Below, one piece after another: positions 47,501 through 53,900 of a stretch of DNA of 64,000 bases. The notes below the pieces were generated by a model, which was given only the letters and a program-made list of their open reading frames with translations, did no database searches and had not been told where the DNA came from. This stretch comes from Galaxea fascicularis (lineage: Eukaryota > Cnidaria > Anthozoa > Scleractinia > Euphylliidae). The stretch lies in the NCBI GenBank assembly GCA_948470475.1, contig OX419336.1:1855001-1919000 (forward strand). The letters are read 5' to 3'. Both the position numbers and the translations under genes were made by a program. Positions within the stretch are counted from its first letter, which is position 1, and each line of letters opens with the position of its first letter.

Positions 47501-49135
47501 CTCAGTAAAGCTGAACGTGTAAAGCTCTCGAGTTTGCTTTCTCGCTTGAAAGAAGAATTAATACGCGAAAGGACAACGAACAACGATGGTAGAAATGAGG
47601 GTAACAATCTTTGCCTCCTGTATGACAATTTGGAAAATAAGCTTTCCCGGATTTCTTGTGAACTTGCAATTAAAGAGGAAGAGATAGCGAAACTTTTGAC
47701 TGAGAGGAAAGAGCTTCAAAGCGAACTGGACGAATGTGAGAGAGGCTTTACTGTGTGTCGCCATTGTACCTTAAAACTACCGGCGGCTGAACTGGAGGAA
47801 AACAGAAAACAACTGAAAGGAAGACTTCTTTCTCAGATTCAGGACACCTCTCGCCTTGAGAGCGAAGTTTGTGAGTTCATGGAGTACAGACAGAGGCTGG
47901 AAGGCGAGTTGGATCAGATCAAAGGAAAGATCGTTGATTTGGAGGACGAGTTGGATGTGAGAAAGATATTGATAGAGAGATGCATCAGCTCCAGACCCGA
48001 AGTGGATGAAAAGTGAGTACAGTCGCCAAGTTGTTCTTTGTGGGGTTTTCTATATTTCTTGTTGTTAGACTTCCTTTCAGTTTGAGCGCAAGTAAACACT
48101 GAATTGCGTTTTTCGAAAGTCTTAGCCCACGTCCCAACCATTTCAATACATACCAAACTTGCTCATAGGAAAAACTTGTCAATTTACAGGAAAGAGAAAG
48201 GTGATTCATATTGTAGGCAACCAAAAAAGCGATATTTTGAGATACGGGTTCTATCGCAGTGATACATAGCCTGGTCTTCTAAAATTCCGAGTTAATCGTT
48301 ATAACACCCTCCCCTGCCCCATTTTTTGGATGTACCCCGTTCCGATGAAAATTAAGAAAGATGGGTTGCCTTTAGAACAACTAAGTCCCACTACTGGGCT
48401 CCCAAACCCTTTTTGAGGGGATGATCCACCGCTTGAGACTATTTTTCTTTTGTACTTCCCTCTCCCCACCCTCCTCTCCACAGATTCAACCAATTAGAGA
48501 GTACAGGAGCCGTCGTATGCCTATATTACGTATTCGTCACCATACATATATGCATCCTACTATTTTTCATTACTAGAGATATTACAAACAGCGACTCGTC
48601 TAAAGACGAAACAGATGACTGCAGACCGAGCCCTCCTGGAAAGAAAAGAAAGTCGCAAAAACATGTGACGTTTGAAAACGTGGATATCAACAAATCAGAC
48701 GACGATTTGACCAATAAACGTCGACGGCAAAAGTTTGACATGGTGAACGGTCGTGACGACGAACAGCCGCGTTTAAGTCCTGATGGTTGGCGGGAAGCTG
48801 ACATGAATTCGAGTGACATTGATCTTTGTGAGCTGTTAGCTTCAATCCCCCTGGATATTCCTAAAAAGCCTCCCACTCCGGAAGAGCTGGAAATCACGGA
48901 GATCGCGAACAGGCTCTCAGGCTACGATAACATGTCGTTTGATCAGAAGCTGCAATATGCAACGCTCACAAGGAAGGGAGGACAAGATTCTGACGTAACC
49001 ACTGATGGCAAAAGAGTTGTATCAAACGGAGTTGATTTCCATTCCAAACTCTCTGCTGGCGAGGTGGGTCTCGACGGTGATGATGATAGAACTGTCACGT
49101 GCCAGATGTGTGGCTTGTTTAAAAAGCGAACCTGA
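12257..49135 (+). CDS. Divergent N-terminal-motor kinesin, 22 coding exons
   Basis: A microtubule motor predicted at 1,976 residues. Exons: 12257-12293, 16011-16144, 18267-18344, 18973-19060, 19336-19433, 20921-21023, 21494-21617, 22440-22498, 23653-23765, 23983-24056, 24973-25071, 26576-26690, 27272-27376, 30881-30932, 37349-37446, 38256-38501, 38902-39025, 41407-41568, 43046-43117, 44430-44579, 44772-48012, 48577-49135. The total of 5,931 nt divides exactly into codons and every junction keeps frame. The motor spans residues about 24-405: [11 protein letters not shown]-loop GQTGAGKT (108-115), switch I NRQSSRSH (216-223), switch II DLAGSE (305-310) and HIPYRNS. Residues 410-710 are a linker, 711-1790 are largely coiled coil, and the C-terminus is basic. 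Oddities are a ~60-residue loop-10 insertion and S-T-L-T in place of the usual S-K-L-T. The motor does not fit a kinesin class I can name; parts recall the plant ARK/KIN-UA group. Confidence 0.9.
12338..12370 (+). repeat. Short tandem repeat in kinesin intron 1
   Basis: Three near-identical copies of CCCTTGGTGT. No further function seen. Confidence 0.7.
13938..14117. mobile_element. Foldback MITE, copy 2 (near-perfect hairpin)
   Basis: TAATACACCATTTTACTAAT, then GATCAGTTCCCAGTGAATTG, is matched almost base for base by its inverted copy on the right. The arms are about 80 bp with a ~20-bp loop. It is the same family as 4902-5080 but with far fewer arm mismatches, so probably a younger insertion. 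Confidence 0.87.
14620..14807. mobile_element. hAT-like MITE
   Basis: Ends CAGGCGCGGATCCAGG and, inverted, CAGGGGCGGATCCAGG, with GGGTGGCT repeated just inside. The termini resemble common hAT non-autonomous elements. No clear 8-bp target duplication was found, so the family call is tentative. Confidence 0.6.
15015..15115. repeat. Dispersed repeat with GCTACCACGTGGCCATAG core, copy 1
   Basis: Contains TAGATTTAAGGGGTAATGCC, CGCTACCACGTGGCCATAG and AGCTCACC, shared with 23231-23396 and with 32155-32215. Only one arm of the element is clear here. Confidence 0.55.
16011..16144 (+). CDS. Kinesin exon 2, first motor strand
   Basis: The acceptor is ttcatgtag and the donor CCAG followed by gtaacg. 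It encodes [16 protein letters not shown], the first motor strand with the conserved Arg of R-x-R-P that lines the nucleotide pocket. Residues 13-57. Confidence 0.88.
16157..16270. repeat. TTAACCCTTTAACTCCC repeat fragment
   Basis: Starts TTAACCCTTTAACTCCC immediately downstream of kinesin exon 2 and continues AT-rich. The end resembles piggyBac-type MITE termini. No matching right end was found, so it is probably a fragment. Confidence 0.4.
16759..16779 (+). repeat. GTT microsatellite
   Basis: About six uninterrupted GTT units in kinesin intron 2. Confidence 0.8.
18267..18344 (+). CDS. Kinesin exon 3
   Basis: The acceptor is tttcacaag and the donor GAGAG with gtaagc. It encodes residues 58-83 with [16 protein letters not shown], the F-x-F-D-x-(V/I) motif of the early motor core. 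Confidence 0.88.
18973..19060 (+). CDS. Kinesin exon 4, P-loop 5' half
   Basis: Bounded by tgttttcag and GCAG with gttaga. It encodes [19 protein letters not shown] and ends AYGQTGAG, the first part of the ATP-binding P-loop. The intron splits the P-loop in phase 1. Confidence 0.92.
19336..19433 (+). CDS. Kinesin exon 5, P-loop 3' half
   Basis: Bounded by cattacag and TGCG with gtgagt. It begins [11 protein letters not shown], completing the P-loop with catalytic Lys114 and Thr115. The post-P-loop spacer is shorter than in kinesin-1, which usually has a longer M-x-G segment. Confidence 0.92.
20338..20532. mobile_element. MITE with AGTATCACCC ends
   Basis: Inverted termini AGTATCACCCAACTAGT and AGTATCACCCGACTAGT bracket 195 bp with no coding potential, in kinesin intron 5. 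Confidence 0.7.
20535..20577. repeat. Hairpin next to the AGTATCACCC MITE
   Basis: AACAATTAGACCC and GGGTCTAATTGTT form 13-bp perfect arms around a second small stem (GCCCT/AGGGC). It begins three bases after the MITE ends. Confidence 0.7.
20921..21023 (+). CDS. Kinesin exon 6
   Basis: Bounded by attctttcag and AAAAG with gtatag. It encodes [19 protein letters not shown], the conserved S-x-x-Q-I-Y-x-E-x-(V)-D-L-L motor strand-helix unit. Residues 146-179. Confidence 0.92.
21494..21617 (+). CDS. Kinesin exon 7, switch I start
   Basis: Bounded by tttggcag and AGCAG with gtaagt. It encodes [18 protein letters not shown] and ends with MNRQSSR. NRQSSRSH is the switch I loop sensing the gamma phosphate, and the intron falls inside it. 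Confidence 0.9.
22440..22498 (+). CDS. Kinesin exon 8, end of switch I and strand 6
   Basis: Bounded by ttatttcag and TGGAG with gtttgt. It encodes [19 protein letters not shown], residues 222-240. In other kinesins the next motor strand follows within about ten residues. Here two extra exons intervene. Confidence 0.85.
23231..23396. mobile_element. Foldback MITE with GCTACCACGTGGCCAT core, copy 2
   Basis: The left arm (CCAGGTAAGCTGAA, GGCACTGTGGCCACATGGTA) and the inverted right arm (TACCACGTGGCCAT, TTCAGCTTACCTGG) pair over about 60 bp. It lies in kinesin intron 8, 260 bp before exon 9. Confidence 0.75.
23653..23765 (+). CDS. Kinesin exon 9, loop-10 insertion part 1
   Basis: Bounded by ttttttatag and ATGAT with gtaagg. 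It encodes residues 241-278, rich in Ser, Tyr, Asp and Gly ([26 protein letters not shown]), likely disordered. Phase fits on both sides, and no stop or frameshift interrupts it. Confidence 0.78.
23983..24056 (+). CDS. Kinesin exon 10, loop-10 insertion part 2
   Basis: The acceptor is tttattcag. The donor gtacgt at 24057 was chosen over nearby GTs at 24055 and 24061 because only it leaves the two bases that rebuild Val303. It encodes [19 protein letters not shown], then GKLY, the start of the strand leading into switch II. Confidence 0.8.
24973..25071 (+). CDS. Kinesin exon 11, switch II
   Basis: Bounded by aacactcag and TTGGG with gtatgt. It encodes [16 protein letters not shown] and [19 protein letters not shown] is switch II and INSSLLELG the relay helix. 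Lys replaces the Gly usual in K-T-G-A-E-G. Confidence 0.93.
26240..26400. repeat. Dispersed repeat, copy 2 (GCGAGGTCCGCCAGCT family)
   Basis: Shares GCGAGGTCCGCCAGCT and downstream spacing with 10975-11130, then runs into GGGGAGGGGGTGGGGG and CCCCCCC tracts. It lies in kinesin intron 11, 175 bp upstream of exon 12. Confidence 0.55.
26576..26690 (+). CDS. Kinesin exon 12, microtubule-binding helix
   Basis: Bounded by gttttcag and TAATT with gtaagt. It encodes [25 protein letters not shown] and [10 protein letters not shown]. This is the alpha-5/loop-12 region. Thr356 stands where most kinesins have Lys. Confidence 0.93.
27021..27150. mobile_element. 130-bp MITE with TAGCCTGCGTGGCAG ends
   Basis: Perfect inverted ends TAGCCTGCGTGGCAG and CTGCCACGCAGGCTA. 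The whole is 130 bp and GC-richer than its surroundings. It lies about 120 bp before kinesin exon 13. A more diverged relative is at 43662-43840. Confidence 0.8.
27272..27376 (+). CDS. Kinesin exon 13, end of motor
   Basis: Bounded by tccttcag and GGAG with gtacgt. It encodes [20 protein letters not shown] and on to [14 protein letters not shown]. This is the last motor strand and helix, matching the (C/V)SP...ETL.SL.F..RA pattern. Confidence 0.93.
27943..27956 (+). repeat. G14 homopolymer
   Basis: Fourteen consecutive G in kinesin intron 13. Confidence 0.8.
28925..29225. repeat. Repeat with AT palindrome, copy 2
   Basis: Begins TATCTCTTACTAACCGAGTT and, about 140 bp on, the inverted AACTAGGTTAGTAAGATATT. 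A segment matching 8105-8260 in inverted orientation then follows (GCGGGCCGC, TTGACCAATCACAGCG). Probably a composite of a MITE and the palindrome repeat. Confidence 0.6.
30881..30932 (+). CDS. Kinesin exon 14, neck helix
   Basis: Bounded by tcctttgcag and AAAAG with gttggt. It encodes [17 protein letters not shown], a heptad-like helix just after the motor, where the neck coiled coil is expected. A 6.4-kb intron follows. Confidence 0.75.
32155..32215. repeat. Dispersed CACGTGG-family repeat, copy 3 (fragment)
   Basis: CGCCTACGTGGTAGCGAGCA and CCTTAAATCTACC match the inverted arm seen at 15015-15115. Fragment only. Confidence 0.5.
32456..32725. mobile_element. Element packed with GCGATCG motifs
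   Basis: About ten CGATCG cores, most as GCGATCGC or GCGATCGT, crowd 270 bp in both orientations. The outer ends carry TATGATCGCTGCGATCGC and, inverted, TATGATCGCTACGATCGC. The arrangement (short inverted ends plus many subterminal copies of one motif) is typical of a MITE whose transposase binds the repeated motif. Confidence 0.65.
37349..37446 (+). CDS. Kinesin exon 15, neck continuation
   Basis: Bounded by ttccttcag and AACAG with gtaacc. It encodes [20 protein letters not shown], continuing the charged helix. It joins exon 14 in phase 1 with no need for extra exons, although a missed one in the long intron cannot be excluded. Confidence 0.75.
38256..38501 (+). CDS. Kinesin exon 16
   Basis: Bounded by tgattacag and TAGAG with gtacag. 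Eighty-two codons in phase 0 include [20 protein letters not shown] and [18 protein letters not shown]. It is mostly helical but not a regular coiled coil. I know no domain match. Confidence 0.8.
38902..39025 (+). CDS. Kinesin exon 17
   Basis: Bounded by tatgtgccag and TCAAG with gtgagg. It encodes [18 protein letters not shown] and a polar stretch ending RSPAQ. Probably a flexible linker. Confidence 0.75.
39213..39231. repeat. Short palindrome CTCCAAGTTTAACTTGGAG
   Basis: A 19-bp near-perfect palindrome in kinesin intron 17. No element boundaries seen. Confidence 0.6.
39308..39320 (+). repeat. G13 homopolymer
   Basis: Thirteen consecutive G in kinesin intron 17, followed by T/G-rich sequence with TTTG repeats. 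Confidence 0.8.
40414..40447 (+). repeat. TTTG microsatellite
   Basis: Repeated TTTG units ending in a T8 run, in kinesin intron 17. Intron 17 (39026-41406) otherwise shows nothing recognisable. Confidence 0.75.
41407..41568 (+). CDS. Kinesin exon 18
   Basis: Bounded by ccccctcag and AAAAG with gttagt. It encodes [19 protein letters not shown] and [15 protein letters not shown], a basic amphipathic helical segment. Confidence 0.78.
43046..43117 (+). CDS. Kinesin exon 19
   Basis: Bounded by ctttgttag and TTCAG with gtatag. It encodes [20 protein letters not shown], a short helix ending in a Ser run. It uses the same phase (one base out) as its neighbours. Confidence 0.75.
43662..43840. mobile_element. 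Diverged TAGCCTGC-type MITE
   Basis: Left end TAGCCTGCAGGCG and right end GCCTGCACCGCAGGA are imperfect inverted relatives of the termini at 27021-27150. It lies in kinesin intron 19. Confidence 0.55.
44430..44579 (+). CDS. Kinesin exon 20
   Basis: Bounded by gtcttatacag and TTCGG with gtattt. It encodes [18 protein letters not shown] and [17 protein letters not shown], a Leu-rich helical pair. Ends in phase 1, joining the giant exon with Gly711. Confidence 0.78.
44772..48012 (+). CDS. Kinesin exon 21, giant coiled-coil exon
   Basis: A 3,241-bp uninterrupted exon (residues 711-1790) between atccctttag and GAAAA with gtgagt. After a short Ser/Asp-rich lead, from about residue 770 nearly everything is heptad-patterned, Glu/Lys/Leu-rich coiled coil ([28 protein letters not shown]), with breaks near residues 1265-1310 and 1505-1560 where Ser/Pro-rich text interrupts. 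Such a tail normally dimerises the motor and carries cargo sites. Near its end [10 protein letters not shown] (about 1705-1714) supplies a CxxC pair. The shift from 20 tiny exons to one huge one is abrupt. Confidence 0.92.
48577..49135 (+). CDS. Kinesin exon 22, C-terminal tail
   Basis: The acceptor is cattactag and the stop TGA at 49133-49135. It encodes residues 1791-1976. Two basic clusters, GKKRKSQK (1812-1819) and NKRRRQK (1837-1843), look like a nuclear localisation signal or a second microtubule or nucleic-acid contact. [16 protein letters not shown] and [13 protein letters not shown] follow. The last residues, [12 protein letters not shown], carry a CxxC. Confidence 0.85.
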
Positions 49136-50692
49136 GGCAACACTGCCTACTTTAAATACCATAACATCGAGAGGTTTATCAAATACATTCCACATATTGG
49201 TATGTGAGTGCTCAGATAACGTGTGCATGACATCAAAACATGGCAAGAACAGGGACGTAAGCTACGATCCGCAGGCTCTTCTTCAGTTTGCGTATCTTTG
49301 CCAATAGTTTACTTCTTATAATAATAACAATAATAATAATTGTTATTATTATTTCTATTGTGCATGTTTTATAGTAAGATGCTCACACGCGCATCATAAT
49401 TCAAATTCTTTCTCAAATCAACTGAAATGTTGGCTTTTGGAGAGAGAGGAAAACCGGAGAACCAGGAAAAAATACCTCTCGGAGCAAAGTAGAGAACCAA
49501 CAAACTCAACCTACTTTTGACGCCGAGTCCGGGAATCGAACTCGGGGCACATTTGTGAAAGGCGAGCGCTCTCGCCACTGCGCCAACCCTGCTCCTCTTA
49601 GCGTGGCTATTGTTTTTACTACGTTTTGACATCCTGTGTTCGTCAGGAGAGTGAACACGCACGGGCAAATGGACAGTCTTGAGTCAGAATTTTGGTGTAT
49701 GTCTTTAAAATGTGTTTTGGTTGCTTCTAAAGAAGCTATAAGGGTATTTGTATTGTAGTTTATGATCAGTTAAAGAAGTGCTTATTATTTGCACATAGTG
49801 GACGGAAAACAGAGCGATGCTATTCATTCGCTGACTGTTATTTTTTGTTATAGTTTCATTAGAAACTAGTCACATTTTGCATACCTCATAGTGAGTAACT
49901 CACGGATACGTACCTTCTCTTTTATGAGGACATTTATGAATTACATTTTCCAATAAAATAAGCACAGTATTGTGTAATTTTTAGAGGAAAATTTTCAGTG
50001 TATTTAAAGGAGCAATATTGATTACTTTTCCAGTCGTCGTAACAGGTCCCTTGTTTCAATCGGTAGAAGACTCACGAAAGACTTAAGGTAAAAGAAACTT
50101 CTATGCTTATTATTTACATATACCTCAGAGAACCTAAAAATTTCCAGAAAATGATTGGTTGAAATATTTCGTTATAGTATTCTTCCATTATGGTATGCCG
50201 GTCTCCAAAGGCGTAAAGTAATTACGATAACAGCCAACAGGATGTGGAATATAAATACCTTTAGATTAGTTGTTAATAGACTCCTTTCCCTTATTTACGT
50301 ACACAAAGATGTACACTTGAAACCAGCTTCAGAGTTTTCTATTTCAGTTTTTCCAGAAAGTCATAATACAACGAAGTACAAGTTGCCTATTATCTACTCA
50401 TGTAACAAAATTGATGTTAACTATTTATCACATATTAAATTAATCAACATTAGAACTGTTATACAGTTTTGACATAAAAGTTCATGAAAATGTGATGTAA
50501 TTGAGGAGTTACTTGGAAATCAAATTTGATATATAAAAACACACTCTTGGTTCTCAGTTTTTTTTAAACTTAAATTAAACACCTTAAATTAGTCGAAACA
50601 AATCTTGCAAGCAGGTACTCTATTAGGTTTCATAGGTAAATTGCTGAGCTTCTTGGACGAATCACGATTAGGTCAGCACACTTATAAAGTTC
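49136..50692. other. Tail-to-tail intergenic region
   Basis: Separates the kinesin stop from the lectin-like gene stop on the other strand. It contains the kinesin 3' UTR (candidate AATAAA at 49952-49957) and a tRNA-derived SINE. No further gene was supported; the ~100-codon frames here lack any domain. Confidence 0.6.
49310..49597 (-). mobile_element. tRNA-derived SINE
   Basis: Read on the minus strand, the head GGTTGGCGCAGTGG (A box, 49575-49585) is followed 30-40 bp later by GAGTTCGATTCCCGG (B box, 49529-49543). These are the internal Pol III promoter of a tRNA. The tRNA fold is not preserved enough for a functional tRNA. The body continues with CTCCGAGAGG and TTCTCCGGTTTTCC and ends in an (AAT)n-type tail at 49315-49357. 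It sits in the likely kinesin 3' UTR, antisense. Confidence 0.78.
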
Positions 50693-50973
50693 TTAAGAAA
50701 CTCTCTCGCAGTACTGGAAGCCAATGCTGCGGATCAGATTTCTCGGGTGATGTTCCTGATTTGTGGCACTCAGTTCACAAAAATTCTGTCCACTTGACGA
50801 CTGTTGGTTATTCTGCTTATAGTTGTACGACTTACATCCCGATCCATAAATTAAGCAATCAATTGCACAAGACAACTCATCCTGTACCCATCTGATCGCC
50901 AAACGATGCTTGACAAGTTGTTGATTGTACCGTCTAACCCGACAATGGAACTTGGCGTTTTTAAAGAGCCCAC
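50693..50973 (-). CDS. Lectin-like gene exon 5, PAN-like module and stop
   Basis: The acceptor is ttctcag before 50973 and the stop TAA at 50693-50695. It encodes GLFKNAKFHCRVRRYN, DELSCAIDCLIYGSGCKSYN and FCELSA, ending QYCERVS. The C-x3-C ... C-x-S-(Y/F)-N-Y ... C-E-L pattern is that of PAN/apple-like domains. Confidence 0.72.
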
Positions 50974-53900
50974 CTGAGAACCAACAAAATTTTAGGCACC
51001 TTTAGACAACACTCCTTTGCACATTGCTAACATTTGTGACAACTACATCAATAATATGAAAAGTCGACTTTCTCCTCATTTACAAGTAGCAAGGTGGCAC
51101 TTGACAGTCTAACGACCGGGTGAGCTGTGGCACTCAGATTCGAATTTTCAAATGGTTTAGTCCGGATTACATGGGAAAATCAAGAACATTTCGTACAAGT
51201 CCGCAAATCGCATTCTTTTAAATATAACAGACCCCTCCTCCTTGAGGTATTACGCGGAACTCGAATTCGGGAAGAAGTCGGGTGTAAAATTCGCTGAGCT
51301 GGTCTCGCTCGACTCTTCACCTAGCCGGTGTCTTCATTTGTTTTATACCCCGCTATGCAGCCTTTTTTTTTTTACCAGAAGTCTTGGAAAGCGAAACCAA
51401 GCGACATCAGTGCGGGATGTTTGCTGTTATCACCAAGAAGCCGAGTAGAGACAAATCCGTGCGTAATCAACTTCGATTAATGTCATTACCTATTCACCAG
51501 TCTGCGTGTTAGCTCTGAATTTTGGTCTTCCATATATATACTTGTTGCGAAGACTAATGCGAAATTTAGAGGAATGTAAGGCTAATAAAATGTTCCCTTG
51601 CTCGTTATCACTGAGGCCATCTCCACACTTACTTTACAGATTTTAAAACTCGGTGTATTATACTCCTTACCTCGGTATTTCTTGCAGACGAACCCACATT
51701 TCTCACTGCAGTTGCTGTAGTACCACAGTCTATCCAAACCACGATGTACACACGTTTCAGTTTCGTTGTTTTGTTCGAGGCTCGAGTTCAGCTTTGAAAA
51801 TTTCCACACATTTCCATCTACCCATGAAGGCTCCGAGCTTCCAGAGTTCTTTTGCAATCCGATATGCAAACATGAAGAGATTTTTTTATTCTTGAATGCG
51901 TTTTCCAGGAACTCGAACTCTTCTTTACTTCCTATACTGAGAAGATTTGCAAGATATGAATCGCATTTCTCTCTGGCCTCGTACCATGTAAGTTTCCATT
52001 CGGGTTCGATGTGGTAGCAGAATTGCAAGCTTGCTATCCACGAACCATAACAACCCTTGTTTGAAAAGTATATTCCTGCAGATAAATAAATAATTTTTAT
52101 TCTTCACATGCAGGAGACACTCTAATCTACAAGCTGGTACATAATTTAACGTTTTGGCACTTTTCTTTGGAGTTTGTGTTCTTCTGTTTTACGTACATCT
52201 ACAGCTGGTTTGAATCAACATTCATCATTGTTCATTTCAAATTAAAGTATTTGTTCAGTATAGTGAAATACATGGCAAAGTGATCGTCTTTTGTGTGTTA
52301 GCTCCCTCGAACAATCTACAGGTACCCATGTTTATCATAAATGATCAGCTAGACAAAATGAAAGGTGAGGTAAAGCTTAACAAACCGTACTGGGGAAAAA
52401 AATCTCGCAAAACAGCCGAACAACCATACCTTGCACGTTTTCCGATAACTGAAGAATCGTTTCGCTGGAGAGGGAATAGTGCCACAGGACCAACATTGCT
52501 AGCTTTATGGGAAACTTGGAGTGGACACCAGGGTTTGACTGCGTAATAGAGCCCACCTTCATCGACCAATCACAAGCGCACTTTACATGCGGACAAGAGA
52601 CGTTAGCAATCACTTCAATGCGCGTATCACCCAACCTGTGGACAATGAATCCAAATCAAAACAATGATTTACTTAAAACCTTACTAAAAAGCTATATTTC
52701 AAAAGACTTTTTGCAACCACAAAGCACTGATTTAAAAGGGCTATATTCTCCTTTCACTCTGGTGCACAAGCAATGCATGACTGTCGGCAAGTAAAACACA
52801 AAGAATGCTGCACCTTGTACCATTAATAAAGAGGTATACATTCCCAGTGGAGTTCCAAGTCAGCGTCACGTGATGCCAAGTGTTCTGTAAAAGACTGGCA
52901 TTCACACTTGCTACACTCCAAGTCTTCCTTAGCTCCAGGCTTCTTATGGTGGCGTTTATTTCACCGTCATTAGTGCGAACGATGCTGAGCCCGCAATCCC
53001 AACTTCCAAAACCAATAAGTCCTTGAGTTGTGTTAGCTTCGTGAAAAGCTACCCAAAATGCAATAGTGAGTCCTGTTTGGTTGCAGTATTTAACGTCGAC
53101 ATAACATGAGTTGAATCTCAAACCCAAATCCACCCATGCGTCTTCACCATAGAGATCAAGGGCGATATGAGGTGGAGACCACGTGACCTCAGCGTCTCCT
53201 ACGAATGATGGTAGGAAAGATAAAAAAAAAATACAAATAACTAAATGACTCCGACTAATTCACTTTAAACTTTCCTCTGAATGTTCCTTGTGTCTTCTTT
53301 GATGAGAATGTTAAACTCGGGTGGAAACGCTATAGCGCTGTACCGCCATGATTTCATTTTTTCACATAAGGTGTTTCTGAAAAGTCCTTTTAGTCAGACT
53401 GAATAACAGCATAACGAGGAATTCGGTAAAACGTAGATCCAATTGTTTCCACGAATAGATTAAATAATGGTGCCGAGACGTTTATGACTGATTTCTAGTC
53501 GAAATATATTCGTGTTTGCGGTTTTGCGTTACTTCGCCCTGTGATTGGTTGGTAAAACTCACCCCACTTTATCAACCAATGAGAAGCAAAACCAAAACCC
53601 TTGCCGCAACCAGTTCTGATGTGTGCACATTTTCCGCGCTTTAAGCCTAATTATTGATTTTTGTGGTTTGTTTTATTCAGTAATGGCTTCATTTTCGTTC
53701 ACGACACGCAAAGGAAAACCGCTCTATTACCTAAAACTTTTCCGTTCCACCTGTCCAACTTGCTCCAGTCATAGACGTATGAATAACCGAGCTCATTGAG
53801 AGGCCAGTAATGATCAGCATCAGAAAGAAGCGCATGAGTTGATGTCACCAGAAACAGCACCTGGACAAACGTGACGGCTTGTTAGTTCCCTTGTATTTGT

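Noticed and set aside
49520..49597. A functional tRNA gene
   Set aside because: A and B boxes are present, but the sequence lacks a consistent cloverleaf and continues into a SINE body and simple tail.
52811..52822. Alternative donor (gtgcag at 52813) for the LamG exon
   Set aside because: It leaves two bases and does not join the lectin exon in frame; gtacaa at 52820 does.
53520..53640. GATTGGTTGG and CAACCAATGAG pair as a host CCAAT promoter
   Set aside because: It lies in an intron of the lectin-like gene and resembles the CCAAT-containing ends of dispersed repeats near 8130 and 29180; no transcript start evidence.
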